64,000 bases of DNA from JAAYED01 sp040772225 (GTDB lineage Bacteria; Chloroflexota; Anaerolineae; UBA1429): positions 868,001 through 932,000 of the forward strand of contig JAXGYO010000002.1 in assembly GCA_040772225.1 (NCBI GenBank), written 5' to 3'. Every line of letters begins with the position of its first letter. Within the stretch, counting starts at the first letter, position 1. Below are positions 17,365 through 25,174 of the stretch, in pieces. The notes under the pieces were generated by a model that was not told the origin of the DNA, ran no database searches, and worked only from the letters and a program-made list of their open reading frames with translations. A program made the translations under genes and the position numbers.

Positions 17365-19230
17365 ATGTCTACTGTTCGCCTCACCATGGCCCAGGCGATC
17401 ATCGCCTTTCTTCAGAACCAGCATGTCTCTCGCGATGGCATGCAGCAGCCCTTTTTTGCCGGCTGCTGGGGCATTTTCGGGCACGGTAACGTGGCCGGCA
17501 TCGGCCAGGCGCTGGAGCAGAACGCCGGCTCTTTTCGTTACTATCAGACGCGCAACGAGCAGGCACAGGTGCACACCGCCATCGCTTATAGCAAGTTCAA
17601 GAACCGGCTCCAGACCTTTGCCTGTGCCTCCTCCATTGGGCCAGGGGCCACCAATATGGTCACCGGAGCCGCAACCGCCACGGTGAACCGCATCCCGGTG
17701 CTCTTGCTCCCCGGCGATATCTTTGCGCAGCGGCTCCAGGCGCCGGTGCTGCAACAGGTAGAGTGGGAGCACTCACAGGACATCTCCGCCAACGACTGCT
17801 TCAAACCGGTCTCGCGTTACTGGGACCGCATCTACCGGCCCGAGCAGCTGATCACGGCCCTGCCTGAGGCGATGAGGGTACTCACCAGCCCGGCGGACAC
17901 GGGCGCTGTGACGCTGGCGCTCCCCCAGGATGTCCAGACGTTTGCCTACGACTATCCCGAGGCACTATTCGCACCGCGCGTGTGGACCATACCGCGCAAC
18001 CGGCCGGATAGCGCGCTCCTGCTCAAGGCGGCGGAGTGGATCCGCCAGGCCAAGCGCCCGCTGATCATCGCCGGCGGCGGCGTGCAATACTCGGAGGCGA
18101 CCGCGGCACTGAGGGCCTTTGTGGAACGAACACAGATTCCGGTTGGCGAAACGCAGGCGGGCAAGGGCGCGCTTCCCTACGACTATCCTTTGAACCTGGG
18201 CGCCATCGGCGTCAGCGGCACGGCAGGCGCCAACCAGATGGCGCTGGATGCCGATCTGGTCATCGGCATCGGAACGCGCTACACCGACTTTACCACGGCT
18301 TCCAAGACCGCGTTTCAGGATCTTGGCGTCCGTTTCATCAACATAAATGTCGCCGAATTCGACGCTTACAAGCATGCGGCCATTCCTCTCGTCGGAGACG
18401 CCCGTGTCACGCTCGAAGAACTGATGTTGTACCTGAGGGACTATCGCGCACCCGAATCCCACACGGCACTGGCCGCCGCGCTCAACCAGGAATGGGACGC
18501 AGAGGTCGAGCGCATCTACTCCCTGGAGCACGGGCTCCCGATGAGCCAGGGTGAGGTGATCGGCGTGGTGAATACCGTATCGCGCGCGGAGGATGTGGTG
18601 CTGTGTGCCGCGGGCAGCCTGCCCGGTGATCTGCACAAGCTCTGGCGAACCCGCGATGTCAAAGGCTATCACCTCGAGTACGGCTACTCGTGCATGGGCT
18701 ACGAGATCGCAGGAGGTATGGGGGTCAAGCTGGCGGATCCCGCCCGCGACGTGTACGTGATGGTGGGCGATGGCTCGTACCTGATGATGAATAGCGAGAT
18801 CGCCACCATGGTACAGGAGAGGCTCAAGGTCACCATCATACTCCTCGATAACCATGGGTTTGCCAGCATCGGCAGCCTGTCGGAGAGCGTGGGGAGCAGC
18901 GGGTTTGGGACCGAGTACCGTTATCGGGAGGGCGCGCAGGGGCTGCACGGCGATGTGCTGCCAATCGACTATGCCGCCAATGCCGCCAGCCTGGGGGCGC
19001 ACGTGATCAAGGCATCCACGCGGGATGAACTCGCGTCCGCCATCGGGACCTCTCGCGAAATCCAAGACAGACCGGTGTGCATCGTCGTAGAGACCGACCG
19101 CGCACAGCGTGTCGGCGGCTATGGCAGTTGGTGGGACGTGCCTGTGGCGGAGGTCTCTACGTCCGAGAACGTCCAGCAGGCCCGTGAAGAGTACGAGCAG
19201 GCTCAAAAGCTCCAGCGGCACTATCTCTAG
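17365..19230 (+). CDS. iolD: 3D-(3,5/4)-trihydroxycyclohexane-1,2-dione hydrolase
   Basis: A 621-residue thiamine-diphosphate enzyme that opens the ring of the inositol intermediate THcHDO to 5-deoxyglucuronate. The family-specific opening includes FAGCWGIFGHGNVAGIGQAL and the cofactor Glu region YYQTRNEQAQVH. Near residues 470-490 the ThDP/Mg motif reads VMVGDGSYLMMNSEI, with the final Asn conserved. GGGAGGGA lies upstream of ATG 17365. It is followed by iolE (23 bases) and iolG (overlap), so the product order matches myo-inositol degradation: iolG oxidises, iolE dehydrates, iolD hydrolyses. iolB, iolC and iolJ are not in the window. Confidence 0.9.
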   Translation: MSTVRLTMAQAIIAFLQNQHVSRDGMQQPFFAGCWGIFGHGNVAGIGQALEQNAGSFRYYQTRNEQAQVHTAIAYSKFKNRLQTFACASSIGPGATNMVTGAATATVNRIPVLLLPGDIFAQRLQAPVLQQVEWEHSQDISANDCFKPVSRYWDRIYRPEQLITALPEAMRVLTSPADTGAVTLALPQDVQTFAYDYPEALFAPRVWTIPRNRPDSALLLKAAEWIRQAKRPLIIAGGGVQYSEATAALRAFVERTQIPVGETQAGKGALPYDYPLNLGAIGVSGTAGANQMALDADLVIGIGTRYTDFTTASKTAFQDLGVRFININVAEFDAYKHAAIPLVGDARVTLEELMLYLRDYRAPESHTALAAALNQEWDAEVERIYSLEHGLPMSQGEVIGVVNTVSRAEDVVLCAAGSLPGDLHKLWRTRDVKGYHLEYGYSCMGYEIAGGMGVKLADPARDVYVMVGDGSYLMMNSEIATMVQERLKVTIILLDNHGFASIGSLSESVGSSGFGTEYRYREGAQGLHGDVLPIDYAANAASLGAHVIKASTRDELASAIGTSREIQDRPVCIVVETDRAQRVGGYGSWWDVPVAEVSTSENVQQAREEYEQAQKLQRHYL

Positions 19231-19253
19231 ACGCTCGCCAAAGGAGGCGCGAC

Positions 19254-20165
19254 ATGATCAGCCCCATGCGCCTGGCCAATGCGCCCTGCTCCTGGGGTGT
19301 GCTCGAGTTCGGGCTCTCCGAACAGGTCGCCTCCTGGGAGCAGGTGCTGGACGAGATCGCGGAAACAGGCTATGCCGGCACCGAGATGGGAGATTGGGGA
19401 TTTCTCCCGACCGACGCTGAGCGCCTGAGGGCGGAGCTCTCAAGGCGCGACCTGCAAATGGTGGGCGGTTTTGTACCGGTCGCCATGGCCCAGCCGGACG
19501 CTCTGGAAGGCGGCATAGCGCTGGCCCTCAATACCGCTCGTTTGCTGGCAGCGACAGGCGGTAAAGAGGCCGTGCTGGTGCTCGCGGACGATAACGGCAC
19601 CGTAGAGGAGCGTACCCGCAATGCTGGGCACGTCACCGCGGAGCTTGGATTGGGTGAAGCACAATGGGCGTCCTTTGCAAGTGCAGCGCAAAGTATCGCC
19701 CGGCAGGTGCGTGCAGAGACCGGGTTGCGGACAGCGTTCCATCACCACTGCGGCGGATATGTGGAGACACCGAACGAGATCGCACGCCTGATGGCACTGA
19801 CCGACCCTGAGCTCCTTGGACTGTGTCTGGACACGGGTCATTGTCTGTATGGCGGTGGCGATCCACTGGCCCTCTTGAGGCGCTATCGATCGCGCGTGTG
19901 GCACGTGCATCTCAAGGACATGGAGCCTGCCGTTGCGAGACGTGCGCGGCAGCAAGGCCTAAACTATTACGAGGCCGTTGCACAGGGTGTCTTTTGCGAG
20001 CTGGGACGCGGGGCCGTTCCTTTCGCTGACATTCTGGAGGAGCTTGGTTCAATGGACTATCAGGGTTGGCTGGTAGTGGAGCAAGATGTGTTGCCTTCAC
20101 TGGGCACGCCGCGTGCGAGCGCCGAGCGCAATCGCGCGTACCTGCGTGGATTGGGGCTCTCATGA
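19254..20165 (+). CDS. iolE: Inosose dehydratase-like TIM-barrel enzyme
   Basis: A 303-residue xylose-isomerase-like TIM barrel. The N-terminal phrase NAPCSWGVLEFG is characteristic of IolE (2-keto-myo-inositol dehydratase), as are TAFHHHCGGYVETPNEI, LGLCLDTGHCLYGGGDP, VWHVHLKDMEP and the metal-site Glu in LVVEQDV. The strong site AAAGGAGG sits seven bases before ATG 19254; a second in-frame ATG at 19266 lacks such spacing. It lies between iolD and iolG in one operon. Isomerases of the same superfamily look similar, but the neighbours support the inosose dehydratase role. Confidence 0.88.
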   Translation: MISPMRLANAPCSWGVLEFGLSEQVASWEQVLDEIAETGYAGTEMGDWGFLPTDAERLRAELSRRDLQMVGGFVPVAMAQPDALEGGIALALNTARLLAATGGKEAVLVLADDNGTVEERTRNAGHVTAELGLGEAQWASFASAAQSIARQVRAETGLRTAFHHHCGGYVETPNEIARLMALTDPELLGLCLDTGHCLYGGGDPLALLRRYRSRVWHVHLKDMEPAVARRARQQGLNYYEAVAQGVFCELGRGAVPFADILEELGSMDYQGWLVVEQDVLPSLGTPRASAERNRAYLRGLGLS

Positions 20166-21184
20166 TGACGGATCGCAATGCGACGCTGCGGGTCGGCGTG
20201 ATCGGAGCAGGACGCATCGGCGCTCTGCGCGCTGGGGCGCTTGCTCACCGCGTGCCGCAGGCTGAACTAGTGGCCATCAGCGACGCCGACCAGGCCGCCG
20301 CGCGGCGCGTGGCGAGTGAGCTCGGGCCGGTCACTGTGCCGGGAGACTATCGCGAACTGCTCGGAGACCCGTCAATCGATGCCGTGTTCATCTGCACGCC
20401 CACCAGCACCCACGCGGATATCATGGTGCAGGCGGCTTTGGCGGGAAAAGATCTCTTTGTGGAAAAACCCATCGCGCTGGACATGGCCCAGGTTGACCGC
20501 GCGCTGGATGCCGTTGAGCAGTCCGGCGTCGCACTGCAGATCGGGCTAAACCGGCGCTTTGATCCCACCTTTGCCCGCGTCCGGCAGGCGATCGTCGACG
20601 GGACCGTTGGCGACGTGCATCTGTTGCACATCATCAGCCGTGACCCGGCTCCGCCGCCGATATCCTACGTGCGTACCTCTGGCGGCCTCTTTGCCGACAT
20701 GATGATCCACGATCTGGACATGGCCAGATTCCTGGTCGGAAGTGAGGTGACCAGCGTCTATGCCAGAGGAGCCGTCCGCATCTCAACTGAAATCGGCGCA
20801 GCCGGAGACGTCGACACCGCCACCGTAATGCTGACGTTCGCCAATGGTGCCCTCGGGACGATCGAGAACAGCCGGCAGGCCGTTTACGGCTACGACCAGC
20901 GCGTAGAGGTACTCGGAAGCCGGGGCGGGATTTCGACGGCCAACGTGCATCCGAATCAGGTAACTATCAGCACCGCCGCGTCGATCCAGAGGGATCTGCC
21001 CCTCAACTTTTTCATGGAGCGCTACGCCGAGAGCTATGTGCTCGAGATACAGGCATTTGTGGACGCCCTCCTCGCAGGACATCGGCCCTCGCCGACCGGC
21101 GCTGACGGTCGAATAGCACTGCGGCTCGCGCTTGCTGCGCGCAGATCACACGACACAGGACTTGCCATCGATCCAGGTTCCTGA
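20162..21184 (+). CDS. iolG: Gfo/Idh/MocA oxidoreductase, probable inositol 2-dehydrogenase
   Basis: A 340-residue NAD(P)-dependent dehydrogenase. The Rossmann motif GAGRIG occupies residues 15-20, the catalytic lysine lies in VEKPIALD (residues 100-107), and GGLFADMMIHDLDMARF carries the conserved Asp and His183 typical of IolG. It should oxidise myo-inositol to scyllo-inosose. ATG 20162 overlaps the iolE stop (ATGA); a second ATG follows at once. An earlier in-frame start at 20066 lies inside iolE and is rejected. Other sugars are possible substrates, but the operon favours inositol. Confidence 0.87.
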   Translation: MMTDRNATLRVGVIGAGRIGALRAGALAHRVPQAELVAISDADQAAARRVASELGPVTVPGDYRELLGDPSIDAVFICTPTSTHADIMVQAALAGKDLFVEKPIALDMAQVDRALDAVEQSGVALQIGLNRRFDPTFARVRQAIVDGTVGDVHLLHIISRDPAPPPISYVRTSGGLFADMMIHDLDMARFLVGSEVTSVYARGAVRISTEIGAAGDVDTATVMLTFANGALGTIENSRQAVYGYDQRVEVLGSRGGISTANVHPNQVTISTAASIQRDLPLNFFMERYAESYVLEIQAFVDALLAGHRPSPTGADGRIALRLALAARRSHDTGLAIDPGS

Positions 21185-21210
21185 GGGCGTAGCATCGTCC
21201 GTGATAGAAA

Positions 21211-21238
21211 TTGGCTCTGGCTCCGGTGCTCGTATAAT
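21211..21238 (+). promoter_or_regulatory. Promoter for the first polysaccharide operon
   Basis: TTGGCT (21211-21216), 16 bp, perfect TATAAT (21233-21238). The predicted RNA start near 21245 leaves no leader for an ATG at 21249, which supports ATG 21273 as the real start of the next gene. Confidence 0.65.
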
Positions 21239-21272
21239 CGCAGGAGTTATGCTTACCCAAGGACAAGACCCA

Positions 21273-22433
21273 ATGTCGGGAGCCGCTACAGGCAGGAGTG
21301 CCAAGCCCATTATCGGGCTAAATGCCCTCTTGCTGTCGCAGGATGCTGGGTACCGAAACGCCGGTCTCTCCCGTTACATCCGGCAGTTGTTGCGCCACCT
21401 TCCGACGGCAGCGCCGGATATGAACCTCGTTGCGTACGTCTCTGACCCATCCCTCTCTATGTCTGGCTGGACCGGCCATCGCCCGGCATGGGATACCAGC
21501 CGCGCGCCGGGGCGCATACTGTGGGAACAACTGGCCCAGCCCTGGGCTTTGAGGCGTGATGGGGTCGACCTCGTACACGCGCTGGTCAATGTTGGGCCCG
21601 TCGTACACCCCTGTCCCGTCGTCGTCACGATCCATGACCTTACCTTTATCCGGTTCCCGGAGCTATTCCCGAGCGAGCGTCGCGGCTACCTGCAAAGGAT
21701 GACGCGCTGGACTGCACGACGGGCAGCCCGAATCATCGTCGATTCGGCCAGCACGGGGCAGGATGTGGAGCAACTCCTGGACGTGCCAGCCGAGCGCATC
21801 GCGGTGGTCTATCCCGGTCTCAATGAGGGGATGTCTCGTCCGGCGAGCGCTTCAATTGCAGAGTTGAGGGCAAGGTACGACTTGCCCGAGCAATTCGTGT
21901 TGTTTGTTGGAACCCTGGAGCCGCGCAAGAATATCTCTCTGTTGCTGGACGTCTGGGCGCTGCTCGCCAGTCATCATGGCATGTGCCCGACACTGGTCAT
22001 CGCCGGGGGCAAAGGCTGGTTCTATGAGACGCTGGAGACCCGGGTTCGGGCGCTGGGCTTGGCCGACAGCGTACGATTTGTGGGTTACGTCGCGGATGAT
22101 GACCTCCCTGCCTGGTACGCAGCAGCCACGCTCTTTGTCTTTCCATCGCTCTATGAGGGATTTGGCTTTACACCTCTGGAGGCCATGGCCTGCGGCACCC
22201 CCGTGATCGTGTCCAGCACGTCGTCGCTTCCTGAGGTGGTCGGGGCAGCCGGCCTGGCTCTGCCCCCTGACGACCCGGAAGCGTGGGCGGATGCCGTGGC
22301 GTCACTATTGTCTCTGCCAAAACGGCTTGGCACGATGGCGCAGAGTGGGGTCGCTCAAGCAGCGCGCTTCTCCTGGTCCACCACTGCACACCAAACGGCA
22401 GAGATCTACAGGCAGGTACTGGACAATGTCTGA
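21273..22433 (+). CDS. Glycosyltransferase family 4 (mannosyltransferase-like)
   Basis: About 386 residues with GT-B architecture. After an acceptor domain with LSRYIRQLLRHLP and VVTIHDLTFIRFPELFP, the donor domain begins near residue 205 (FVLFVGTLEPRKNISLLLD) and ends with the E-x7-E motif in EGFGFTPLEAMACGTPVIV and SSSLPEVVGAAGLALPP. This pattern is common in WbaZ/MtfB-like mannosyl- or rhamnosyltransferases of O-antigen and EPS pathways. ATG 21273 has AAGGA nine bases upstream; ATG 21249 is an alternative. It overlaps the next gene by eight bases. Confidence 0.87.
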   Translation: MSGAATGRSAKPIIGLNALLLSQDAGYRNAGLSRYIRQLLRHLPTAAPDMNLVAYVSDPSLSMSGWTGHRPAWDTSRAPGRILWEQLAQPWALRRDGVDLVHALVNVGPVVHPCPVVVTIHDLTFIRFPELFPSERRGYLQRMTRWTARRAARIIVDSASTGQDVEQLLDVPAERIAVVYPGLNEGMSRPASASIAELRARYDLPEQFVLFVGTLEPRKNISLLLDVWALLASHHGMCPTLVIAGGKGWFYETLETRVRALGLADSVRFVGYVADDDLPAWYAAATLFVFPSLYEGFGFTPLEAMACGTPVIVSSTSSLPEVVGAAGLALPPDDPEAWADAVASLLSLPKRLGTMAQSGVAQAARFSWSTTAHQTAEIYRQVLDNV

Positions 22434-23868
22434 CACACGGCGGCGCGCATACAAGCCATCGGCATGGCTGTACCTCAAACCCCTGCTTGATGGTTGCCTG
22501 TTTGTGCTTGCCTTTGTCGTGGCCTATAACGTGCGCTACAAGCTGCAGTGGCTGCGGACTGTGGAGCCAGCTTTCCTCGTCCCATTGCGGGTCTATGTCC
22601 CCAGCATCATCGGGCTGACAGCGATTCTGTGTGTCGTTTTCTGGGTCGAGGGCGCATACCGGTCCACGCGCGGGCGCACCCTGCTCGATGAACTGTTCAT
22701 CGTTCTGCGTAGCATCGTTGTCGGGATCGCTACCGTCATTGTCATCGTGTTCTTTGCCACACCAAGCTATTACTCGCGCCTGATCTTTGGCTATACGGGG
22801 GTGGTAGCGCTGCTGCTGATAAGTATCAGCCGATCCGTGGAAAAGCTTGTGCAGGATCGCCGCCACAAAAAGGGGCATGGCATCATCCGCGTAGTGATCG
22901 TTGGTGTGGGTGAGAGCGGTCGATCCGTGATGCGGGCGATCATGGCGCGTCCTGAAATGGGCTATCGCATCGTTGGTTTTCTGGACGATGATCCCGACAA
23001 GGCACATGCCAGCATCGGACCTTACCCCGGTTTGGGCAGTACAGAGGAGCTGGCCGAGGTGATCGCCGGGTCTCGCATCGATCAAGTCATCGTCGCACTG
23101 CCCTCTGCCTTTTACCGCAAGACGCTGCAGATCGCGCGTATCGCCGAGGAGGCCGGGGCGCGCGTGCGTATCGTGCCAGATCTCTTTCAAATCGCTATCA
23201 GCTCTGTGGTGATCGAGAACCTCGATGGTATCCCATTGCTCGGCGTTCGCGAGCCCGAGTTATTCGACTGGCAGCGTGCCTGGAAACGGCTCACTGATCT
23301 TCTAATTAGCATACTGGCGATGATCGTCTTCTCTCCGCTATATCTTCTGATAGCGTTAGCGATCAAACTGGACTCGCCGGGCCCAGTGATCTTTCGACAG
23401 ACGCGAGTTGGGCGCGATCAGCGCCAATTCGTCTGCTTCAAGTTCCGTACAATGAGCGCGGACGCCGAGTCACGTCTGGCCGAGCTCAAGACGCGGAATG
23501 AGGCTGATGGCGCCATATTCAAGATGCGGGACGATCCGAGGCGCACACGCGTTGGCCGCCTGTTGCGGCGCACAAGCCTGGATGAATTGCCCCAGTTCTG
23601 GAACGTGCTACTTGGCGACATGAGCGTGATCGGCCCCCGCCCGCCGATTCCTGCCGAGGTCGAAGCATACGAGCCATGGCACCTGCGCCGTCTCGAAGTA
23701 GCGCCCGGTATCACGGGACTCTGGCAGGTCAGCGGGCGCAGTGATCTTACTTTCGATGAGATGGTCCTCCTGGATATCTACTATATTGAGAACTGGTCGC
23801 CGCTCCTGGATCTGCGCATCGCCCTCAAGACGATTCCGACCATGCTTCTTGGCAGCGGCGCATACTAG
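22426..23868 (+). CDS. Polyprenyl-phosphate sugar-phosphate transferase (WcaJ/WbaP type)
   Basis: A 480-residue EPS-initiating enzyme. It has four N-terminal transmembrane helices, a CoA-binding-like Rossmann region (about 135-260, VVIVGVGESGRSVMRA), and a C-terminal bacterial sugar transferase domain with a re-entrant helix at about 300. Conserved motifs are DSPGPVIFRQTRVG, FKFRTM, RRTSLDELPQFWNVL, GDMSVIGPRPP and PGITGLWQVSGRSDL. It loads a sugar-1-phosphate (glucose or galactose type) onto undecaprenyl phosphate to start a repeat unit. It starts inside the preceding glycosyltransferase gene, so translation is coupled. Confidence 0.92.
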   Translation: MSDTRRRAYKPSAWLYLKPLLDGCLFVLAFVVAYNVRYKLQWLRTVEPAFLVPLRVYVPSIIGLTAILCVVFWVEGAYRSTRGRTLLDELFIVLRSIVVGIATVIVIVFFATPSYYSRLIFGYTGVVALLLISISRSVEKLVQDRRHKKGHGIIRVVIVGVGESGRSVMRAIMARPEMGYRIVGFLDDDPDKAHASIGPYPGLGSTEELAEVIAGSRIDQVIVALPSAFYRKTLQIARIAEEAGARVRIVPDLFQIAISSVVIENLDGIPLLGVREPELFDWQRAWKRLTDLLISILAMIVFSPLYLLIALAIKLDSPGPVIFRQTRVGRDQRQFVCFKFRTMSADAESRLAELKTRNEADGAIFKMRDDPRRTRVGRLLRRTSLDELPQFWNVLLGDMSVIGPRPPIPAEVEAYEPWHLRRLEVAPGITGLWQVSGRSDLTFDEMVLLDIYYIENWSPLLDLRIALKTIPTMLLGSGAY

Positions 23869-23911
23869 CAGGAGACGACCGTCACTGACTCTATGTTAGG
23901 GGGGATACAGT

Positions 23912-25096
23912 ATGCCACTCGTAAACCCGCAGCCAGATCGGCAAGCGCTCGAGACATTCGCGCGCGATCTGGTGCGCATTCCAAGCTTATCTGGAGCGGA
24001 GGGGGCGGTCGCGGAACGTATCGTCGTCGAGATGCAGACGCTGGGGTACGACGAGGTGCGCGTGGACGCGATGGGCAACGTGCTTGGTCGCATGGGTCCC
24101 ACGGGCTCTCCTGCGATCCTGTTTGACGGGCATATGGACACCGTCGATGTCGGTGATGTGCGTCAGTGGGGTGATGATCCGTTCGGGGGAGTCATTCGCG
24201 ATGGCATCCTCTATGGACGGGGCGCAGCCGACATGAAGGGCGGGCTGGCGGCGATGGTGCACGGGGTCGGCGCCCTGGCCCAATCCGCTGATGCCCTGAG
24301 GGCTCCCGTCTATGTAGCGTGTGTCGTGCAGGAGGAACCTTGCGAAGGGCTGGCCATACGCCATGTCATCGAGGATGAAGGCATCCGACCCGCAGCTGTG
24401 GTGATAGGGGAAGCGACAGGACTTCAGGTGGCCCGCGGGCAGCGCGGCAGGATCGCGATCGAGGTTGCGGTGCAGGGCAAGAGTTGCCATGCCTCGGCGC
24501 CCGAGCGCGGCACAAACGCCATCTATGAGGCCGCGCGATTTGTCTTTGGACTGCAGTTGCTCTCTCCTCAGCTCGCTTCCGATGCGTTTCTGGGACAGGG
24601 GACCATCGCCGTCACAGAGATAGAGAGCCGCTCGGGAAGCAGCAACGTCGTTCCCGATTACTGCCGCGTCCTTATCGATCGGAGGCTGACCGTCGGCGAC
24701 ACTGAATCCAAGGCACTCGCAGAGGTGAAACGCATCCTCGCTCGCGAGAATATCCAGGCCACCGTCGATGTGCCCATTTTTCGCAGCACGAGCTACACGG
24801 GTCTGGCGCAGGAAGCCCCCGAGATCTTTACATCGTGGTCCACGCCAGAGTCGGAAAAGATCGTACGTAGAGCGATCGCGGCAATAGAGTCTACCCTGGG
24901 CTATGTACCTCGGCTTGGCCGATGGGAGTTCTCCACCGATGGTGTGTACACCATGGGTACCGCGGGCATCCCGACCATCGGCTTTGGCCCAGGCGAGGAG
25001 CGCTTTGCGCACTGTGTGGAGGAACAGGTGCGACTGGCAGATGTCTATGCGGCAGCACGGGTGTACGGCAGGCTCGCCCTTGAGATGCAAAAGTAG
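23912..25096 (+). CDS. M20-family metallohydrolase, YgeY type
   Basis: A 394-residue dinuclear zinc hydrolase. The metal sites are FDGHMDTVDVGD, GRGAADMKGG, QEEPCEG and the C-terminal His in FAHCVEEQV; the dimerisation insert begins after IEVAVQGKSCHASAPERG. This set, especially the DVGD and HCVEEQV phrases, is characteristic of the YgeY group of M20 peptidases, for which an amide or peptide substrate linked to nitrogen-compound catabolism is usual. ATG 23912 is preceded by AGGGGGG. It lies directly after the EPS-priming gene and converges with the glycyl radical enzyme gene. Confidence 0.85.
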   Translation: MPLVNPQPDRQALETFARDLVRIPSLSGAEGAVAERIVVEMQTLGYDEVRVDAMGNVLGRMGPTGSPAILFDGHMDTVDVGDVRQWGDDPFGGVIRDGILYGRGAADMKGGLAAMVHGVGALAQSADALRAPVYVACVVQEEPCEGLAIRHVIEDEGIRPAAVVIGEATGLQVARGQRGRIAIEVAVQGKSCHASAPERGTNAIYEAARFVFGLQLLSPQLASDAFLGQGTIAVTEIESRSGSSNVVPDYCRVLIDRRLTVGDTESKALAEVKRILARENIQATVDVPIFRSTSYTGLAQEAPEIFTSWSTPESEKIVRRAIAAIESTLGYVPRLGRWEFSTDGVYTMGTAGIPTIGFGPGEERFAHCVEEQVRLADVYAAARVYGRLALEMQK

Positions 25097-25174
25097 CCCG
25101 TGAGACGTATCTCCACAATTCGCACGCAGCCCGCATCGGGGAGAGCGATGGTCCAGCAGATGCCGTTCCGGACG

